From Gammaproteobacteria bacterium (GTDB lineage: Bacteria; Pseudomonadota; Gammaproteobacteria; Pseudomonadales; Azotimanducaceae): 64,000 nt of DNA. Within the stretch, counting starts at the first letter, position 1. Each line of letters begins with the position of its first letter. Location: the NCBI GenBank assembly GCA_026707045.1, contig JAPOXO010000101.1:24121-88120 (forward strand). The letters are read 5' to 3'. Made by a program: the position numbers and the translations under genes. Below the pieces are notes generated by a model. That model was not told where the DNA came from. It made no database searches and saw only the letters and a list, made by a program, of their open reading frames with translations. Of the stretch, positions 38,427-48,534 are shown piece by piece.

Positions 38427-39024
38427 GATACAAGTGATTTTTGATTATATGCTTGCTAACTTCGGGATGAAGCCAGTCCGAAACATCAAGCCCACCTCGA
38501 ATTCTCCTACGTATTTCTGTGGCGGAAATGTTCAACATCGGTTCAGTTGACACAAAGACACCACCGGGATTGCTCAGCAACTGACTAGGTTCTTGCACCG
38601 AACAAAAGCCCGTCGGCATCTCGGTAGGTTGCCGAACTGTTCGCGACAACACAAAGAAACTCGCGACTTGGGGCAATTCCTTGGACTGATACCACTTTGA
38701 GACATTGCGGAAGGCATCCATGCCTATCGCCCAAACAATCGGCAAATCGTTGGTTTTCGCCAAGTCTCTTAGTGTCTGTACGGTGCGAGTCGGGCCATTG
38801 TGTCTGTCCTCGAAACGCGAGGGCTTGAGTGCTAGGTCAGACTCGCAAGCGAGCGTCAGCATTTTCCACCGGTCTTGAAGACTTGCTTCTGGTGGGTGCC
38901 GAAGCTGAGGACTGGGAGCGACCATCATAGTTACAACAACATCACCAAGTGAATGCGACACATGACCGGCGGCGTGCAGGTGCCCCCTGTGTATTGGATC
39001 GAAAGTTCCTCCAAAAACAACCAA
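38419..39024 (-). CDS. nadD: Nicotinate-nucleotide adenylyltransferase
   Basis: 201 residues with a TTG start; the frame has a stop ten codons upstream and no ATG or GTG after it. The nucleotidyl-transfer motif G-G-T-F-D-P-I-H-R-G-H is at residues 5-15 and the C-terminal I-S-A-T-E-I-R-R-R-I is present. Makes deamido-NAD from nicotinate mononucleotide. First gene of the cell-wall/ribosome block on this strand. Confidence 0.95.
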   Translation of the reverse strand: MVVFGGTFDPIHRGHLHAAGHVSHSLGDVVVTMMVAPSPQLRHPPEASLQDRWKMLTLACESDLALKPSRFEDRHNGPTRTVQTLRDLAKTNDLPIVWAIGMDAFRNVSKWYQSKELPQVASFFVLSRTVRQPTEMPTGFCSVQEPSQLLSNPGGVFVSTEPMLNISATEIRRRIRGGLDVSDWLHPEVSKHIIKNHLYRG

Positions 39025-39102
39025 TTTGAGGTGCTCGCGGCTAACAAACCCTCAATCGGTGAGACTGCTCGTTTCTACGACTCATAGTGAAGCGGGTTCG
39101 TC

Positions 39103-39714
39103 CTACAGTGTTTCCTTCGAAAATTTGTTCAACCATTTCCTGATCAAATCTAACCGTCGGTGGGCATTGTTGAGTTCGAACAGCTGCTGCCGAAAATGCA
39201 AATCCAGTGGCAGATATTCTGATAGTCGCATACTCACGGAAGTAGCATCGGAATAGTCTAAGAGCACCTGATCTGATTTGACACCGGCTGCATCGACAGC
39301 TTTTCGCGCCACATCGACTAAATCGGCATCCGACTCGCGCATCTCAAATTTCGCTTCGTCTTTCTCGATTCGCACCAGAGCCATTCGCAAATGGTTGTCT
39401 AGCTCCCATGAAGATTCGACGTGAAATTTGGCACCGCCCTCCACCAAAACGTAAAACCGTCCATCTGGAAGTCGTTTGTACTGGCGAATCGAAGCAATGG
39501 TGCCCGCACAGTAAATCGGGGGTGGACTCGATTCGCCCTCTTGGTAAACATCGCTACCGTCTCTGAGCAATACGACACCAAAACCCGTTTCCATTTCGAT
39601 GACGTTCTCAATCATGTTGACGTAGCGCGGCTCAAAAATGTGTAGAGGTAAAAGTCCGTTCTTGAACAAGACCACGCCAAGAGGAAACAAAGGCAGTTCA
39701 AGTTGTGGAGCCAT
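39103..39714 (-). CDS. Stand-alone LON substrate-binding domain protein
   Basis: 203 residues. L-P-L-F-P-L-G-V-V-L-F at residues 7-17 and H-I-F-E-P-R-Y near 26-32 are the Lon N-terminal (PUA-like) domain, but there is no AAA+ or protease domain. Homologues occur widely as single-domain proteins of uncertain role, possibly protein or RNA binding. It lies 78 bases upstream of nadD on the same strand. Confidence 0.88.
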   Translation of the reverse strand: MAPQLELPLFPLGVVLFKNGLLPLHIFEPRYVNMIENVIEMETGFGVVLLRDGSDVYQEGESSPPPIYCAGTIASIRQYKRLPDGRFYVLVEGGAKFHVESSWELDNHLRMALVRIEKDEAKFEMRESDADLVDVARKAVDAAGVKSDQVLLDYSDATSVSMRLSEYLPLDLHFRQQLFELNNAHRRLDLIRKWLNKFSKETL

Positions 39715-39845
39715 ATCTCATCAAGTCCGTTCAAATTGTCGACACATCACACATCTAAAAAGAAAAACCTGTCGTGCCTGTTGATCTAACAAGTTGAAAC
39801 AAATGGACATATTACGAATTGAATCTCTCGTCATGAGTTTCAAAC

Positions 39846-40664
39846 TCATGCAAGGTAGGCCACCGCTAACAACACGCCTCCAATTAGAAATCGATAGATC
39901 ACGAAAGGAGTCATTCCTATTTTCTCTATCCACTTAAGGAATGCGTCGATGCACAAATAAGCGCTTAGGAAAGAAACCAACACACCAGTTCCTAGATAAA
40001 ACCAATTTACATCATCCACTGGACGGCTGAGCGCATCCATTCCCAACAATACCGTCGCAGCGCTTATGGTGGGAATTGCAAGCAGAAACGAAAAATTGGC
40101 TGAAGCGCGACGAGTAAATCCAAAAAGCAATGCAGCTGTAATTGTTATTCCCGAACGCGACGTTCCCGGTATTAGTGCAGTTGCTTGTGCGATACCAATG
40201 AGCAACGCTTGATAAACAGACACCTCGGACTCGTCAGCCGTTTGCTTTCCCATCTTGTCTGCAACCAACAGCAGTGCGCCAAACACCACAGTAGCAAAGC
40301 CGATCACGGTGACAGAACGCAAGTGTGCTTCCACCGCGCTCTTAAATAGGAGTCCCGCAATCAGCACCGGCAAAGTGGCAATCACAATCCGGCCAACAAG
40401 CCTCAACTCATCATTGGTCTCTCCTTGCAAGACACCGCGAACCGACGAAGTTGCGAGATTTACAAGTCGAACGCGATAGTAGGCGAGAACCGCGAATAGT
40501 GTTCCGCAGTGAGTTGCAACATCAAATCTAAGACCTTGATCCGACCAACCAAAAATCTTTGAACCAAGTATGAGATGTGCCGAACTCGAAACCGGCAAGA
40601 ATTCAGAGAGCCCTTGAATCAGAGCTAATACAACAACCTGGACTATGGCCTGAGCTTCAAGCAT
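39846..40664 (-). CDS. uppP: Undecaprenyl-diphosphatase (BacA/UppP)
   Basis: 272 residues with about eight helices. Signatures are G-L-S-E-F-L-P-V-S-S-S-A-H-L (18-31) and P-G-T-S-R-S-G near 168. Recycles the lipid carrier for peptidoglycan. An independent transcription unit. Confidence 0.96.
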   Translation of the reverse strand: MLEAQAIVQVVVLALIQGLSEFLPVSSSAHLILGSKIFGWSDQGLRFDVATHCGTLFAVLAYYRVRLVNLATSSVRGVLQGETNDELRLVGRIVIATLPVLIAGLLFKSAVEAHLRSVTVIGFATVVFGALLLVADKMGKQTADESEVSVYQALLIGIAQATALIPGTSRSGITITAALLFGFTRRASANFSFLLAIPTISAATVLLGMDALSRPVDDVNWFYLGTGVLVSFLSAYLCIDAFLKWIEKIGMTPFVIYRFLIGGVLLAVAYLA

Positions 40665-40771
40665 TAATGGGCGTCGCGTTCAAGGAGAATGAAATGTCGA
40701 ACCATTCTGCATGCGCAGCTTAAGTGTCGTGTACCCTCTTCTCAGTTGTTGACAGAGAGGACCCCGGACTC

Positions 40772-41185
40772 ATGAGCATCGAATCCATAGATCACGTTGC
40801 CTTGCCAATTCAGAAGGTCGATGAGGTCTTGTCCTTTTATGAATCTGTTGGTTTTCGCATTGACACATCCTTTGCTCCACGGCTATACAGCGCGCACGTC
40901 GGACAGCAAAAGATCAATTTTCACCATCCTTCTTTGTGGAAGAACTCCAATTTCACTTTGCGTGGACCGATGGCCAAGCCTGGCGGCGGTGATCTGTGTT
41001 TTGTGTGGTCGGGTACCGCAAACGCACTTGAGCGCAAATTGCATAGTCTCTCGATATTGACAATTGAGGGACCTGTTGAGAGGATGGGAGGCAGATCGTT
41101 TGGATCTGTGATGGGAAAGAGCTATTACGTTCGAGATCCGGATCAAAATCTCATTGAGTTCATCATCTATCCGAGCGAAGACTAG
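40772..41185 (+). CDS. VOC-family (glyoxalase/bleomycin-resistance fold) protein
   Basis: 137 residues. I-D-H-V-A-L-P-I with a metal-ligand His at the start, a central K-I-N-F-H-H, and C-terminal R-D-P-D-Q-N-L-I-E-F with the ligand Glu. The start at 40772 is preferred because AGAGGA lies about ten bases upstream; a frame upstream to 40724 lacks support. The substrate is unknown. Its stop codon region overlaps that of ssb on the other strand by four bases. Confidence 0.87.
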   Translation: MSIESIDHVALPIQKVDEVLSFYESVGFRIDTSFAPRLYSAHVGQQKINFHHPSLWKNSNFTLRGPMAKPGGGDLCFVWSGTANALERKLHSLSILTIEGPVERMGGRSFGSVMGKSYYVRDPDQNLIEFIIYPSED

Positions 41186-41715
41186 AAAGGGATGTCGTCA
41201 TCTAGGTCGTCAAAATTGTCGTCGGCTCCCGGAGAGTTACGCGGTTTAGAAGCTTGGGAACTGGACCCGCCTTGGCGATCGGATGGCCTGTTGCCACCTT
41301 CACTTCCAGTACGCGACGATCGATCGCCTCCACCTCGAGGAGGTGATCCGCCGTAGCCACCACCGCCTCGGCCTTGGCCCCCGGAACCTCCTAACAAGAT
41401 GATGTTTCTAGCATGAACCTCGGTCCGATAGTTTCGGACCCCTTCCCTTTCCCATGAAGACGTGCGAAGTTCGCCCTCGACAAAACATTGGCGACCCTTC
41501 TCGAGATATTCTCCGACGATTTCGGCGTTGCGTCCAAAACTGACTACGTCGTGCCAATCCGTTTCTTCCCGCCATTCGTCCGTTCGATTGTCTTTCCATC
41601 GTCTTGTTGTTGCAAGCGAAAATCGAGCAATCGGAGCTCCGCTATTTGAGAATCTCGTTTCCGGATCACTTCCAAGATTCCCAAGGAGCATTACCTTGTT
41701 TAGACTACGAGCCAT
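41182..41715 (-). CDS. ssb: Single-stranded DNA-binding protein
   Basis: 177 residues. N-terminal OB fold (V-M-L-L-G-N-L-G-S-D-P-E at 8-19, W-H-D-V-V-S-F near 52), a Gly/Ser/Arg-rich linker, and the conserved acidic tip ending D-D-I-P-F that recruits partner proteins. Confidence 0.97.
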   Translation of the reverse strand: MARSLNKVMLLGNLGSDPETRFSNSGAPIARFSLATTRRWKDNRTDEWREETDWHDVVSFGRNAEIVGEYLEKGRQCFVEGELRTSSWEREGVRNYRTEVHARNIILLGGSGGQGRGGGGYGGSPPRGGGDRSSRTGSEGGNRPSDRQGGSSSQASKPRNSPGADDNFDDLDDDIPF

Positions 41716-41787
41716 ACTTACTAAACAACTAAGAATTGTTGTTTGTCTATATTAGCTTAGAGATACTCCAGTTTTCTTGGTTCCAAA

Positions 41788-42834
41788 GTGAAGCGTCAAA
41801 CAGCAGTTCTGCTCGGAGTTGTCCTATACGTCCCCCTGGTCGTATATCCTCCACTTAGGCTGATAAGCTGGCTATTTGAAGACCTATCCGGCTTCTTCTG
41901 GATTTTGCTTCTGTTGCCAAACGCTCTAATCTTTCCTCCGTACATCTCACGTAGAGTACGAGCGCGCCTCAGTCGTGTGCTGGCTGTGTCGCTTATGACG
42001 TGGTATTGCCTCATGATCCAGCTCTCTCTGGTTGTAGTGCTCATGGAACTAGTCAGACTTTGGTCTCCCCTGAACAATACATCGACTGCAATTATTTCGT
42101 TTGCTGCGTGGTTGATACTCGCGGCCACCAGCCTCTACGGAGCATTGAACATAAAGGTTCACCGATTGACCATACCCAACAAACGCGGGACCTTAGGAAA
42201 GTCTCTGATCCAGATTTCCGATGTACACATCGGGACAAGGAGCTCCTGGTTCCTTCAACGAATCGTCAAGAAGATACTTAGCCTCGAACCAGATGTGGTT
42301 CTCATAACGGGAGATTTGGTTGATGCGAGCAGTGTCGACTCAACAGCACTCTCCCCGTTAGCTGAGTTGAATGCACCAGTATTTTTCTGTACGGGGAATC
42401 ACGAACGACTAGAGCATTGTGAAGACATCGTTACGTGGCTTCAAGAGCACAAAGTCACCGTGCTTCGCAACCAGTCTGTCGACTTAGAACCCTTTCAGTT
42501 CATCGGATTGGAAGATCAAGATTCAGCGGATGACGTGTCCAATGCTCTTGCTGCCCTCGAACCAAAATCGGATCGATATCGGGTATTGCTTCGTCACAAA
42601 CCCGAGGGGATTGAGCGAGCAGTTTCGTGGGGTGTCGATCTGATGCTGTGTGGTCACACACACCACGGACAAATATTTCCTTTTGGACTGATCGTAAAGA
42701 GAACGTACAACCCATATCGCGGAAAGCACCAATTTGGGCAAATGACTCTTTACATCTCCCCGGGAACAGGAACTACAGGTCCCCTACTTCGCTTAGGTAC
42801 ACGAAACGAAATCACACTTCTGCAGTTCGTCTAG
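41788..42834 (+). CDS. membrane-anchored calcineurin-like metallophosphoesterase
   Basis: 348 residues with a GTG start. Three or four hydrophobic segments occupy residues 5-125, and then the phosphoesterase domain: D-V-H-I-G near 143, G-D-L-V-D near 174, G-N-H-E near 205, G-H-T-H-H-G-Q near 288. Resembles YkuE/YaeI-type enzymes; the substrate is unknown, possibly lipid or nucleotide. Binds two metal ions by family knowledge. Confidence 0.88.
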   Translation: MKRQTAVLLGVVLYVPLVVYPPLRLISWLFEDLSGFFWILLLLPNALIFPPYISRRVRARLSRVLAVSLMTWYCLMIQLSLVVVLMELVRLWSPLNNTSTAIISFAAWLILAATSLYGALNIKVHRLTIPNKRGTLGKSLIQISDVHIGTRSSWFLQRIVKKILSLEPDVVLITGDLVDASSVDSTALSPLAELNAPVFFCTGNHERLEHCEDIVTWLQEHKVTVLRNQSVDLEPFQFIGLEDQDSADDVSNALAALEPKSDRYRVLLRHKPEGIERAVSWGVDLMLCGHTHHGQIFPFGLIVKRTYNPYRGKHQFGQMTLYISPGTGTTGPLLRLGTRNEITLLQFV

Positions 42835-42859
42835 TTAGATGAGATTTGATCCACCCACT

Positions 42860-43549
42860 TTAAACACCCATCACTTGGCTCCAGGTCTCCAAATCTCGAA
42901 CATTTAGGTAAGCGTTGCTTGCTTTAGCTTCCCCCATGGTCGAATTTGGTACGGAACTATAGTTGTGACCGGGCAGGAGTAGAGTGTCGTCGGGTAATGC
43001 CTTTAGCTTCTGTAGACTGTGAAACATGTCCTCTTTGTTGGAACCCGGCAAGTCGACGCGTCCGCATCCGTCAATGAACAACGTATCACCAGATACGAGG
43101 GTCTTCCTAATTCGGAAACACTGGGAGCCCGGCGTGTGGCCAGGGGTATGCAAGAATTCCACGCGAATTGTTCCTACATCCAAAAAATCTCCCGACTCCA
43201 CACGAACAATGTCAGATTGAGATAATCCCGTGACTTTCTTAATTCCGTCAGCTTCAAGTTTATTGGCGTACACCTTGACCGATCGCGACTCAATCAGTTC
43301 AGCAACGCCAACAATGTTGTGTCCACTCATTCCACCCCCAACATGATCGGGATGGTAGTGGGTCGCTAACGCTCCAACAACTTGATAATCTTTTTCATCT
43401 ATGTGTTTGAGCAAACTGTCGATGTCCCATGCTGGATCCACAATCACAACTTCTCGCGTCTCGCGAGACCCTAGGATATAGGTGAAATTGGCCATGGGAC
43501 CAATTTCTATTTGCTCGATAATCAATTCGTCTTGTATGGACATATGCAC
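42860..43549 (-). CDS. metallo-beta-lactamase-fold hydrolase (glyoxalase II-like)
   Basis: 229 residues. Metal site H-Y-H-P-D-H (64-69), H-T-P-G-H-T-P-G and S-G-D-T-L-F-I-D-G-C-G-R-x-D-L-P, as in hydroxyacylglutathione hydrolase/ETHE1-like proteins. Thioester hydrolase or persulphide dioxygenase activity cannot be told apart here. The start at 43549 or the Met two codons later are equally possible. Confidence 0.86.
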   Translation of the reverse strand: MHMSIQDELIIEQIEIGPMANFTYILGSRETREVVIVDPAWDIDSLLKHIDEKDYQVVGALATHYHPDHVGGGMSGHNIVGVAELIESRSVKVYANKLEADGIKKVTGLSQSDIVRVESGDFLDVGTIRVEFLHTPGHTPGSQCFRIRKTLVSGDTLFIDGCGRVDLPGSNKEDMFHSLQKLKALPDDTLLLPGHNYSSVPNSTMGEAKASNAYLNVRDLETWSQVMGV

Positions 43550-43719
43550 CTAATGTTGCTATATGAACTGTGCGTGCTCAGGTCAATTGCTTGTGTCTTT
43601 TAGACTTCGTGACATTCTATCTTCGAGAGTCTCCCACAATTGTTTAGGAGAGACATGTGAATGTATAGAGAATTGGCCGAGCCAACAAATGGAATTTACT
43701 CATTGGTAAGTCTCAAGCA

Positions 43720-44574
43720 ATGAACTTTACAGAAATCGGCACATTCTTTACCGCATCTCCTTTAGGTACAACACTATTGCTGTGCCTTGGATGGGCGGCT
43801 CTCATTTGGGTATTGTCCGTCGTCACACGGGAATATTCGTGGATTGACCGTTCGTGGTCCGTTTGCCCCTTAATTTACTGTTTGATGGTTGCGTGGGATA
43901 CCGGACTACAAAATCCCAGAGTGATCTTAATGACAGTTCTTGTCGGACTTTGGAGTCTGCGCCTGACATATAACTTTGCGCGAAAAGGAGGATATGCCCC
44001 GGGCGGTGAAGACTATCGATGGAAGGCAACTCAAGACAAGATGAACCCAGTTGTTTTTCAGTTGCTCAACATCACATTCGTTGCACCTGGACAGATGCTA
44101 ATCATCTGGTTGTTCACTTCTCCCATTTTTCAAGCTTGGGAGGCGGGATCAGCACCTCTTGGCGCATTTGACCTTATCGTCGCTGCACTTTTCCTCTTGT
44201 TCCTCGTGGGAGAGACCGTAGCTGACGAACAAATGTGGAGATTTCAACAAGACAAAAAGAAACGCTTGACTCGTGGCGAATCTACCGATCCCCCCTTTCT
44301 CACAACCGGCTTGTACCGCTTATCTAGACACCCCAACTACTTGTGCGACATGGCATTGTGGTGCACGTTCTATTTCTTTGGAGTAGCTGCAACCGGAGAG
44401 TGGCTGCATTGGACCGGTCTTGGATTCATCGCTTTATGTTTGATTTTTGCCGGTTCTATCCCACTCACCGAATCCATTTCTGCATCCAAATATTCTGGAT
44501 ATCGAGAGTATCAGGCAAGCACACCAGTTCTCGTTCCCATTCCGTGGCGAATTAAACAATCTAGCAAGACTTGA
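43720..44574 (+). CDS. DUF1295 membrane protein (steroid 5-alpha-reductase-like)
   Basis: 284 residues with about six hydrophobic segments. L-R-L-T-Y-N-F-A-R-K-G-G near residue 83, then G-L-Y-R-L-S-R-H-P-N-Y near 202-212, the DUF1295/isoprenylcysteine-methyltransferase-type C-terminal signature. Enzyme of unknown substrate; reductase or methyltransferase folds both include this motif. Confidence 0.86.
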   Translation: MNFTEIGTFFTASPLGTTLLLCLGWAALIWVLSVVTREYSWIDRSWSVCPLIYCLMVAWDTGLQNPRVILMTVLVGLWSLRLTYNFARKGGYAPGGEDYRWKATQDKMNPVVFQLLNITFVAPGQMLIIWLFTSPIFQAWEAGSAPLGAFDLIVAALFLLFLVGETVADEQMWRFQQDKKKRLTRGESTDPPFLTTGLYRLSRHPNYLCDMALWCTFYFFGVAATGEWLHWTGLGFIALCLIFAGSIPLTESISASKYSGYREYQASTPVLVPIPWRIKQSSKT

Positions 44575-44695
44575 TCGGAGAGTTGTTGAGATTAGTCTGC
44601 CGTGCAAGTTTTCTCGGCGACACTAAGAGATCTCTGAATAATATTCCTGCGTCTAACGCAGTTTATTTTCAGCAACTTTAAAGGATCAACGCACG

Positions 44696-45895
44696 ATGCC
44701 AGCACTTGACGGACTTCGAATACTTGATATGACTCAATACGAAGCGGGAACCTCCTGTACTCAAGCATTGGCGTGGCTTGGAGCGGACGTGGTGAAGATT
44801 GAATCACCCGGACATGGAGATCCCGGCAGAGCAGTTGGACTATCCGGAGAACAGGAATACTCAGCTTATTTTTGTAACTGGAACGCTAACAAGCGATCCG
44901 TAGTTCTGAATCTGCGAGAAGACGCCGGTCGAGAAATATTGTTAGACCTAGTTCCAAACTTTGATGTCTTCGTCGAGAACTACGGTCCTGGTGTCATCGA
45001 GCGCTTAAATCTCGAATACGAGACCCTGCGCGAATATCACCCGAGCATCATCTACGCACGGCTCAAAGGGTTCGGACTCACCGGACCATATAGCGAATAC
45101 AAATGCTACGACATGGTGGCTCAAGCAGCGGCTGGTGCGATTTCCATTACTGGTGAGGGCGATGGTCCTCCGTTAGTGCCGGGCCCGACAACCGGAGATT
45201 CTGGAACGGGAGTACAGCTCGCAATGTCTATTCTTGCCGCTTACATTCAACGCCTCAGAACTGGCAAGGGTCAGTTTATAGAAATTTCTATGCAAGAAGC
45301 CATGACGTATTTCATGAGAACTCGCATCGCAATCGGTTCGAAATGGGGAACCCGCCCTGCACGCCGAACCGGCAACATACATGGATTGCCTCCTGTGAAC
45401 ATATACCCCTGCAAACCGTTTGGTCCAAACGACTGGCTATACCTCATGCCGATTACGTCGGGACATTGGGATGCTCTATGCACAGCATTGGAAAGGACGG
45501 ACTTAATCGTCGATGAACGGTTTGCGGATCCGTTTACAAGAAGACTTCACCAAGAAGAGCTGTACGACTTGATATGCGAATGGACGAAGGCGCAAACAAA
45601 GCAGGAAGCTATGAAAGTACTAGGAGAAGCAGGTGTGCCCTGCTCTGCGGTTCTTGATACCCAAGAACTCCACGAGGATCCCCACCTAGTTTCGCGCAAC
45701 TTTGTCAAGACTGTGGATCACGCGGGTTACGGAGAGGTTCCTTTGCTTGGATTTGCACCACGCATGTCCGAATCAGAGGTCGAACTCACTGCCGCTCCGT
45801 TGTTGGGTCAGCACACACAGGAGTTTCTTAGTCAAGAGCTTGAAATCGACGAGAGGAGATTCGAACAGCTCAAACAAGCAGGAGTTGTGCAGTGA
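44696..45895 (+). CDS. family III (CaiB/BaiF) CoA-transferase
   Basis: 399 residues. N-terminal L-R-I-L-D-M-T-Q-Y-E-A-G, R-S-V-V-L-N-L-R, and the catalytic Asp in T-T-G-D-S-G-T-G near residue 167. AAAGGA is upstream of the ATG. The enzyme moves CoA between carboxylates through an aspartyl-CoA thioester. The gene stands alone on its strand next to an amidohydrolase. Confidence 0.92.
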   Translation: MPALDGLRILDMTQYEAGTSCTQALAWLGADVVKIESPGHGDPGRAVGLSGEQEYSAYFCNWNANKRSVVLNLREDAGREILLDLVPNFDVFVENYGPGVIERLNLEYETLREYHPSIIYARLKGFGLTGPYSEYKCYDMVAQAAAGAISITGEGDGPPLVPGPTTGDSGTGVQLAMSILAAYIQRLRTGKGQFIEISMQEAMTYFMRTRIAIGSKWGTRPARRTGNIHGLPPVNIYPCKPFGPNDWLYLMPITSGHWDALCTALERTDLIVDERFADPFTRRLHQEELYDLICEWTKAQTKQEAMKVLGEAGVPCSAVLDTQELHEDPHLVSRNFVKTVDHAGYGEVPLLGFAPRMSESEVELTAAPLLGQHTQEFLSQELEIDERRFEQLKQAGVVQ

Positions 45896-45938
45896 ATTCA
45901 AACATACAATCACTTTGGGTTCCAGACTAGCAGCGAAT

Positions 45939-47297
45939 CTATAGTTGATCCTCATCGCGGTTGTACTGGATCTTTCCGTTGACGATTGTCATACGTACAT
46001 TTTCTTTTGTTAAGTACTTCATGGACTGATTCCAAGGTTGAGCCAGTAGAACCATATCGGCTTGTTGGCCTACCCTTAGCGTTCTTGACCGACCACCGGG
46101 ATCCTCTGGACTGGTCGTAAACAGGTGTAGAGCTCGGTCTGCGTTAATGCATTCGTGGCCATTCAGTACACGCCCGGTGACCGTTTTGCGGTTGACAGCT
46201 GATCGCATTGCCAACCACGGATCGTGAGATCCAAACGGTGCATCAGTTCCGGCACCAACCGCAAGTCCCGCGGCAATCAGTCCGCCCACTCGATACAACG
46301 AGTCCAACTCCTCCGAACGCAAGTCGTTTGCGTACTGATCTCCCCTTTCATAAATGAAGTTTGGCTGAGTCACCACCGTCAGCCCGAAACTCTGTAGCAA
46401 TTTCAATGTGTCAGAATCTACAACAGAGGCATGCTCGATGCGGTCACCATGAAGTATTCCAACTCGTTGCAGAGCTGCAAGCGCAAAGACTAGCTCGACT
46501 CGTGAGACACAATGTATGGCAACTGGTCTACCGAGTCGGTGAGCGTTTGAAATCCTCGTTTCAAACGAGTCGATGTTTGGCAGTCGATAGTCATCAATTA
46601 GCAACTTCAAGTGGCCATGCTTGAGTTGTTCGTTACCCATTGCAATCACATTAATCCGGTTGTCGGCCAAGCTTTGCAAGAGTTCAACTGTTGGATCGTC
46701 ATTTGTTGGAGTTGCATCGGTTACGCCGGTGACTCCCATAGAAAGCAGGCCGGAGTAGACATCTTCTACATCCGTTTTCAAGGACTCGCCGACGCTGGAT
46801 TCCTTTCTCACGCTTTCATCCATTCGAAAGAGTTCCCCGTTTCCGCTGGGGTTCATGCCAAGTTCGCGCAGTGCTTGAGTGTTTAACCACCAGACTCGAC
46901 CGGACCGATGCTGAATTCTCACTGGCCGATCTTTGACTATGGAGTCCAGTTTGCCTCGGTTCAGAATTCCCGCCACGGACTCGTGATAACCAACACCACG
47001 AATCCATCCGCATCCTGCTGAAGCGCGAATGGTCTTTGTCAATTGACGAATGTCCGAAACCACGGGCGGCCCGCATTCGATCGAAGAGAGTTTTGCTGCG
47101 AGTGAAAAGAGATGGATGTGATGATCGTGCAATCCAGGAATTAGTGCACAACCTCGAGCATTAATCACCGTGTCGTTTGGATTCGGATCTAAAGTGCCTG
47201 AACGGTCTGTAATGGTTCCAGCGCTACAACGAAGATCCAACGTTTCACCGTCAGAGATCTCTGCGTTCTGAACAAGTAGAGTTTCGGTTTCAGACAT
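45939..47297 (-). CDS. metal-dependent amidohydrolase (amidohydrolase 3-like)
   Basis: About 452 residues from the second ATG (the first, 12 codons upstream, is an alternative). H-D-H-H-I-H near residue 57 is the first metal site, then A-I-H-C-V-S-R-V, H-A-S-V-V-D, and G-A-G-T-D-A-P-F-G-S-H-D with the final catalytic Asp. The closing A-D-M-V-L-L-A-Q-P-W belongs to the composite beta-sandwich. The substrate is unknown. Divergent from the enoyl-CoA hydratase gene. Confidence 0.86.
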   Translation of the reverse strand: MSETETLLVQNAEISDGETLDLRCSAGTITDRSGTLDPNPNDTVINARGCALIPGLHDHHIHLFSLAAKLSSIECGPPVVSDIRQLTKTIRASAGCGWIRGVGYHESVAGILNRGKLDSIVKDRPVRIQHRSGRVWWLNTQALRELGMNPSGNGELFRMDESVRKESSVGESLKTDVEDVYSGLLSMGVTGVTDATPTNDDPTVELLQSLADNRINVIAMGNEQLKHGHLKLLIDDYRLPNIDSFETRISNAHRLGRPVAIHCVSRVELVFALAALQRVGILHGDRIEHASVVDSDTLKLLQSFGLTVVTQPNFIYERGDQYANDLRSEELDSLYRVGGLIAAGLAVGAGTDAPFGSHDPWLAMRSAVNRKTVTGRVLNGHECINADRALHLFTTSPEDPGGRSRTLRVGQQADMVLLAQPWNQSMKYLTKENVRMTIVNGKIQYNRDEDQL

Positions 47298-47386
47298 ATG
47301 TGGCTTGCGCCTCGAGTCTATTCTCTTCTTCATAATCTATCATTCTGATCGCTCTCTACCCGTCAGGTTTCAAGAGTGTCTTTTGC

Positions 47387-48358
47387 ATGCATTTAACCCA
47401 GAGCGCATTGGCCCGCCAACTTCGACATCCAGCCTCTGCCGAGGAACTGTGCGTTTTTAACGGAGTTTCAAACATAGTCGTCGAATTGGATGGAACCCAT
47501 AACTTATGGAAACACATGCCAGCGTGTCCTCTCATAGCAGTCGGAAGGCTGACAATCGACGATTCTTTAATTGATCTGTTAGCTGAGGATATGGATCAGG
47601 CTTGCACAATCGGATCTGCCATCGAAGAGCGACCTATTGCTTCGGCCGCGTTCGTTCAGTTACTACGGCACAACGAATCTTCGACTATCGAGAATGCTTT
47701 GTTCGCTGAGTCTTTGTGTTTCTCTACCCTGCAACACGGCTCAGAGTTTCAGTCTTGGCTAGCTACCAGAAAGAAACCAAATCCCGAGGAGGATTCTGAC
47801 GAAGAATCTGTCCTCGTCGCACGAACGGGAACGAAACTTCACATTACGCTAAATAGGCCGAGCAGACACAACGCTTGGTCTACGGAGATGCGGGACGCGC
47901 TATGCGAAGCCCTAGTTCTGGCAATTGAGGATCAGTCAATCGAGTTAGTAGAAATAAAGGGCAACGGACCGTCTTTCTGTTCTGGCGGTGACTTAGACGA
48001 ATTTGGAATGGCGCGAGATGCCGGAATTGCACATGTAGCGCGCATTGCTCGCAATGCTGGTTATTTAATTGAATCAATACGAGACCGAGTCACCTTTCAC
48101 GTACACGGTGCCTGCATAGGGGCAGGAATTGAAGTACCGGCTTTCTCCTCTAGGATTCAGTCCTCCAGCGACGCATATTTCCAACTTCCTGAGGTTCCAA
48201 TGGGGCTTGTTCCCGGTGCAGGAGGTACAGCCAGCATACTCCGGCGAATTGGTAGGCACCGGATGGCATGGATGGGATTGACTGGTGAGCGGATTGACGC
48301 TCAATCCGCGTTAAGGTGGGGATTGATCGACGAAATTTCAAAATCACAGCACCACTAA
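47387..48358 (+). CDS. enoyl-CoA hydratase/isomerase with an N-terminal extension
   Basis: 323 residues. The crotonase domain begins near residue 145 (L-H-I-T-L-N-R-P-S-R-H-N-A-W). Oxyanion-hole C-S-G-G-D is near 202. Both catalytic acids are present: G-A-C-I-G-A-G-I-E and L-P-E-V-P-M-G-L-V-P-G-A-G-G-T. The N-terminal 130-residue region resembles that of a subgroup of long enoyl-CoA hydratases. Likely hydrates a branched or aromatic enoyl-CoA with the neighbouring CoA-transferases. Confidence 0.88.
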   Translation: MHLTQSALARQLRHPASAEELCVFNGVSNIVVELDGTHNLWKHMPACPLIAVGRLTIDDSLIDLLAEDMDQACTIGSAIEERPIASAAFVQLLRHNESSTIENALFAESLCFSTLQHGSEFQSWLATRKKPNPEEDSDEESVLVARTGTKLHITLNRPSRHNAWSTEMRDALCEALVLAIEDQSIELVEIKGNGPSFCSGGDLDEFGMARDAGIAHVARIARNAGYLIESIRDRVTFHVHGACIGAGIEVPAFSSRIQSSSDAYFQLPEVPMGLVPGAGGTASILRRIGRHRMAWMGLTGERIDAQSALRWGLIDEISKSQHH

Positions 48359-48534
48359 GAAGATCCTCGGCAGCTGATCTTCGACCAGCCCTATCTGAAG
48401 AACAGTCGGGAAACTTGAGCAGCATTCATAGCTTTATTTGACCAATCACCTTTGTTTGCAACATTACGATTTCCTTAGAATCTCGCAAATTCTCCCCAAA
48501 AACGCAATCCAAAGCATCAGGCAGTAGTCGAAAA